In this document: positions 63,301 through 64,000 of the stretch, in pieces | Position numbering within the stretch: the stretch's first letter is position 1 | Layout of the letters: every line of letters starts with the position of its first letter | NCBI GenBank assembly: GCA_965232105.1 | Contig: OZ246956.1 | Coordinates: forward strand, 4,092,001 to 4,156,000 | Direction of reading: 5' to 3' | Length of the DNA stretch: 64,000 bases | Source: Multivorans sp965232105 | GTDB taxonomy: Bacteria; Acidobacteriota; Thermoanaerobaculia; Multivoradales; Multivoraceae | The notes under the pieces: generated by a model | What the model was told of the DNA's origin: nothing | The model's input: the letters and a program-made list of their open reading frames with translations, nothing else | The model's database searches: none | Made by a program: the position numbers and the translations under genes

Positions 63301-64000
63301 CGCGCCCACCGACCTCGAGGCGACCGCCGCCTCGGCCACCTCCGCCCGACTCGCGTGGACGGACGCGTCGTCCGACGAGACGAGCTTCGTCATCCAGTAC
63401 CGGGAAGAGTCCGCGTCGGACTGGACGTTGTCGCCGAGCGAGGCTGGCGCGGACGCCACTGCCTGGACCGCGACGGGTCTCGAGGCCGGCAAGGCGTACG
63501 TGTTCCGTATCTATGCGAAGCACTCGACGAACGGCCTCTCGTCGCCCAGCAACGAGGCGCGAACGAGCGACCTGGGCGCTCCGCGGGCGCCGTCGGGGCT
63601 CGCGGCGATGGCGGCCGGTTCGACGACGTTGAACCTGACCTGGACCGACAACGCGTCGGACGAGACGGACTTCCTGGTGGAGTACCGGAGCGGCGCGGAA
63701 ACGTGGATGGCGGCCTCTTCGACTCCACCGGCCGACGCCGAATCCGCGACGGTGACCGGGTTGAGGGCGAGCCGCGGCTACGAGTTTCGGGTAAGCGCCC
63801 GCAACGCGCGCGGCGCGGCTGCGTCCGGGTCCGCGACCGTGGTCATGCCGCCCGCGCCGCCCACGGGACTCCAGGCGGCCATCGATGGCGAAACCGGGGT
63901 CCTGGTGACCTGGGAGGACGCGTCCGAGGACGAGACGGGCTACGCGCTCGAGTACCGGCAGTCCTCCGCCCCGGGCTGGACGGAGTGGTCCGCCAGCCTG
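57323..64000 (+). CDS. giant secreted metzincin zinc protease with FN3 array (3' end outside window)
   Basis: The frame runs without a stop to the right edge: at least 2226 residues. A signal peptide (PKPLAFALTLTLTLLGLLLP) is followed by a beta-rich prodomain-like region and a Calx-beta-like domain (residues about 229-346, ATAGVDF, DDDQ). A reprolysin-like metalloprotease domain follows: LLLYTPSAKGELD, zinc site HEIGHNLGLNHD (His499, Glu500, His503, His509) and Met-turn IMSYG (Met543). From about residue 613 come FN3 domains of about 90 residues. The protein should be exported and bind surfaces or polymers through the array. The start is uncertain: GTG 57323 or GTG 57347, in a duplicated segment. 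Confidence 0.85.
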   Translation, partial: MRNPVAPKVRNPVAPKPLAFALTLTLTLLGLLLPGLAAAQQLLRFGPAGADAERAASVQSQAAFPGASGAEHPVEVDIALLRSAPSRLELATPDGRLLRAALSHFEDRGNGDVLWSGRIVGASYDTVLLAVRGGRVTGTYGEPARPGYSLRSDASGLGAVTAPSTAGVPIEDLLTVPWCQNVTAKLDPDDPEPPMIPPPVSLGTTWSEDAPPEDPGRLASGAPTRVEQAQNAVTVELAVAPAAVDEDAGSAQTITVTATITAGGAFTIDQTILVSVAGGSATAGVDFAAVADFSITLAASATSGDAAFSFTPTNDTEPEAHETVRVSGSLTGATVTPADLRITDDDQHRIDLLLLYTPSAKGELDMFGVTAEILDDFVDYVNLIWRNNAFPAYVRLVHVAALPRAALDNALEGTPFVTAMRADAEVLKLREEHGADLVFLAVHLPGALGLPCGLAYQRVAAHTTERMAPSGFGWFSVHDDCEQPGAGGGWGPWASILAHEIGHNLGLNHDPAHYAGSRYPPVAPYAFGHTDIRAGEVNVATIMSYGTDRSCRLILGRIFCSDTFTREPFYSTARIQGDGGVIFGIADERENERAASLTLASTERFNEFMQAAPPANLTGTVTPNGGSVDVALTWDDVSSREAHYVVQYRVFGQAWQDGATLVAGVTGTTLMGLAPATRYGFRVAAPNAWGWTSYSYEWVTRTPGDGPPTPPGNLRATTPGSQLVQGRVDLTWEDYAQSETGFVVQYRELGAASWTDGPNLAADATGAAVTGLLPDQDYEFRVGATNSHGTAWSLPVTVRTDAPRPPRAPENLVGIRLSSTTVRLSWGDGGDDETLYEIQMRSSGGGSAWTPIDEAPRDAETKVVGGLPEGERLDFRVVALGLGGQAPGNVATVDLSVEPPGVPVLTAWVDRDSRNQAVARFLVSVEPLNGAAFRVEKRATVFGDFVWRRVTGDVVLDGDTDLFRAVAANAGGTRISRIARLDDERRTLVRAPDRLEARQTGPTEVRLTWRDRASDELWYRVGLSRDGGAELVYAVYPPDTTEATLVGLRPGSYEFGLTVANVHGGISPRTTSLALPPSDPPPPAAASGLTAGYGPTATEATLSWNDNSSDETGFRVGSRPDDGPWTFIDVAADQVTATVSNLRADTIHHFRVLAESARGSFESNLATLDLQRTPRPPTGLRVRADGSTSVVLDWKDEASNETGFRIEYRQGTGSWVQAGALTAADAVTAAVTGLQPSTGYGFRVVAVNAAGENATDEATLTTPPAAPSNLQASASSATSADLTWTDNSSDETGFLIQYRASDETGWTTWEPDPAANAVSVTIEGLVPGSDYEFRAFALGDHGRSSPSNAASASNFPRLPEAASELRVSFLDSHACSVSWTDNSSDETGFLIQYRLVGRTEWDTSPAFPADATAGTVSGLLPSRTYRFRVLASNANGARPSYQREATSPPAAPTELTASRASGTSAALEWKDNALDASGFVVEERQGSSPWYSIGTIVNPRAEIGGVKPFVVLEWRVRAFNDNGVSGPSNVVTYVERSAPPAPVGLTAVATGSTSVDLSWVDNSEVEAGFRLERRETGGTTWTAAGAAPPDTTRASLTGLAASTGYAFRVVAWNANGVGESDSVSLTMPPAAPTGLSATQTTPTSAQLSWTDNAVDETGNSIQYSDGSMWLTGQTTGADGTSVALSGLTAGAGYEFRVLALNANGNSSPSNVVGLGPALAPPAPSGLVAAASGSTGVNLTWSDGSSNETGFKVEVEPSGGAWTTASTTPPDVEAAAVTGLTPSAGYRFRVTATNANGASSSGVASLVMPPAAPTGLSARAASATAVDLAWTDAASDESGFLIEYRRQVDPGWTAWGTRPAANATAASVTGLRSGTAYLFRVRAVHSTNGASTPSNVAETSTSGTRVPTGLRVVATGSTSASASWEDESHDETGFVLEHRPTGGDWSVGATVDVDVESATLTNLLPSTTYEFRVGAVNSGGAALSGTVALAMPPAAPTDLEATAASATSARLAWTDASSDETSFVIQYREESASDWTLSPSEAGADATAWTATGLEAGKAYVFRIYAKHSTNGLSSPSNEARTSDLGAPRAPSGLAAMAAGSTTLNLTWTDNASDETDFLVEYRSGAETWMAASSTPPADAESATVTGLRASRGYEFRVSARNARGAAASGSATVVMPPAPPTGLQAAIDGETGVLVTWEDASEDETGYALEYRQSSAPGWTEWSASL
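59150..64000 (+). repeat. array of at least 17 fibronectin type III domains
   Basis: Seventeen complete units and part of an eighteenth can be counted within the protease. Typical marks are (A/P)P(T/S)(G/N)L, L(T/S)W(T/K)DN(S/A)(S/L)DE(T/S)GF, then TV(T/S)GL and Y(E/R/G)FRV. Several share near-identical stretches (SDETGFLIQYR twice; SNETGF, SDETGF), indicating recent internal duplication. Units four and five are the most divergent. Confidence 0.9.

Noticed and set aside
57281..63523. Antisense open frame of about 2080 codons over the protease gene
   Set aside because: It is Arg/Gly/Pro-rich, has no domain, and mirrors the codon bias of the FN3 repeats on the other strand.
57323..64000. FN3 repeats as a CRISPR-like or non-coding tandem array
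   Set aside because: The periodicity is about 270 bases, the frame is open throughout, and the conservation is at protein level.

Overview
The window is high-GC bacterial DNA with densely packed genes, many of them overlapping by 1-14 bases. The gene set points to an uncultured aerobic heterotroph, most likely an acidobacterium or a relative. It has a DUF1501/DUF1800 pair, a CRTAC/UnbV FG-GAP lipoprotein, lipoprotein sulfatases, a DUF3604 lipoprotein, a PQQ dehydrogenase and large secreted FN3/LRR proteins with a paired C-terminal domain I associate with that phylum. This placement is inference; there is no rRNA marker in the window.

Layout. 0-1 kb: end of a membrane protein and a secreted helix-hairpin-helix lipoprotein. 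1-3.2 kb: a NYN gene missing its core, about 0.8 kb without genes, and an MNT/HEPN toxin-antitoxin pair. 3.3-7.6 kb: DUF1800-DUF1501 operon and an aldo/keto reductase. 7.8-16.9 kb: a leftward secreted-protein block (UnbV/FG-GAP, TPR, LRR, ExeM-like nuclease). 17-17.7 kb: VapBC. 17.8-22.4 kb: YHS protein and an SbcD/YhaN-type nuclease pair. 22.4-26.9 kb: single-chain acyl-CoA carboxylase and a YghU-type GST. 26.9-31 kb: second VapBC, metallo-beta-lactamase-fold hydrolase, cytidylate-kinase-like protein, MFS exporter. 31-34.8 kb: tRNA-Thr(CGT), a McrBC-like restriction locus whose nuclease gene has an in-frame amber codon, and a third VapBC. 34.9-41.3 kb: lipoprotein, DUF3604 protein, RelBE pair, PQQ dehydrogenase and nucleoside hydrolase. 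41.3-43.8 kb: serine hydrolase, solitary HigA, SRAP protein. 43.7-50.3 kb: a four-gene copper/silver efflux operon (small Cys-rich secreted protein, cusC, cusB, cusA). 50.4-57 kb: Tat-exported epoxide-hydrolase-like enzyme, then a lipocalin-like lipoprotein and three sulfatases. 57.3-64 kb: the start of a giant secreted zinc protease with at least 17 FN3 domains, cut by the window edge.

The genes suggest a surface-active degrader: secreted nuclease and protease, lipoprotein sulfatases, and a periplasmic quinoprotein. These are interspersed with six toxin-antitoxin-like loci and one damaged restriction system. Two expression styles can be read. Some genes have Shine-Dalgarno sites. Others (MNT, VapB at 17.0 and 34.1 kb, the carboxylase, SRAP) have a -10-like hexamer 6-9 bases before the start codon, suggesting leaderless mRNAs. 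No single complete novel machine stands out. The best leads are the amber-split McrC beside the tRNA, the palindromes covering start codons of VapB genes, the promoter/leader shared by RelBE and the PQQ dehydrogenase, and the FN3-rich protease.
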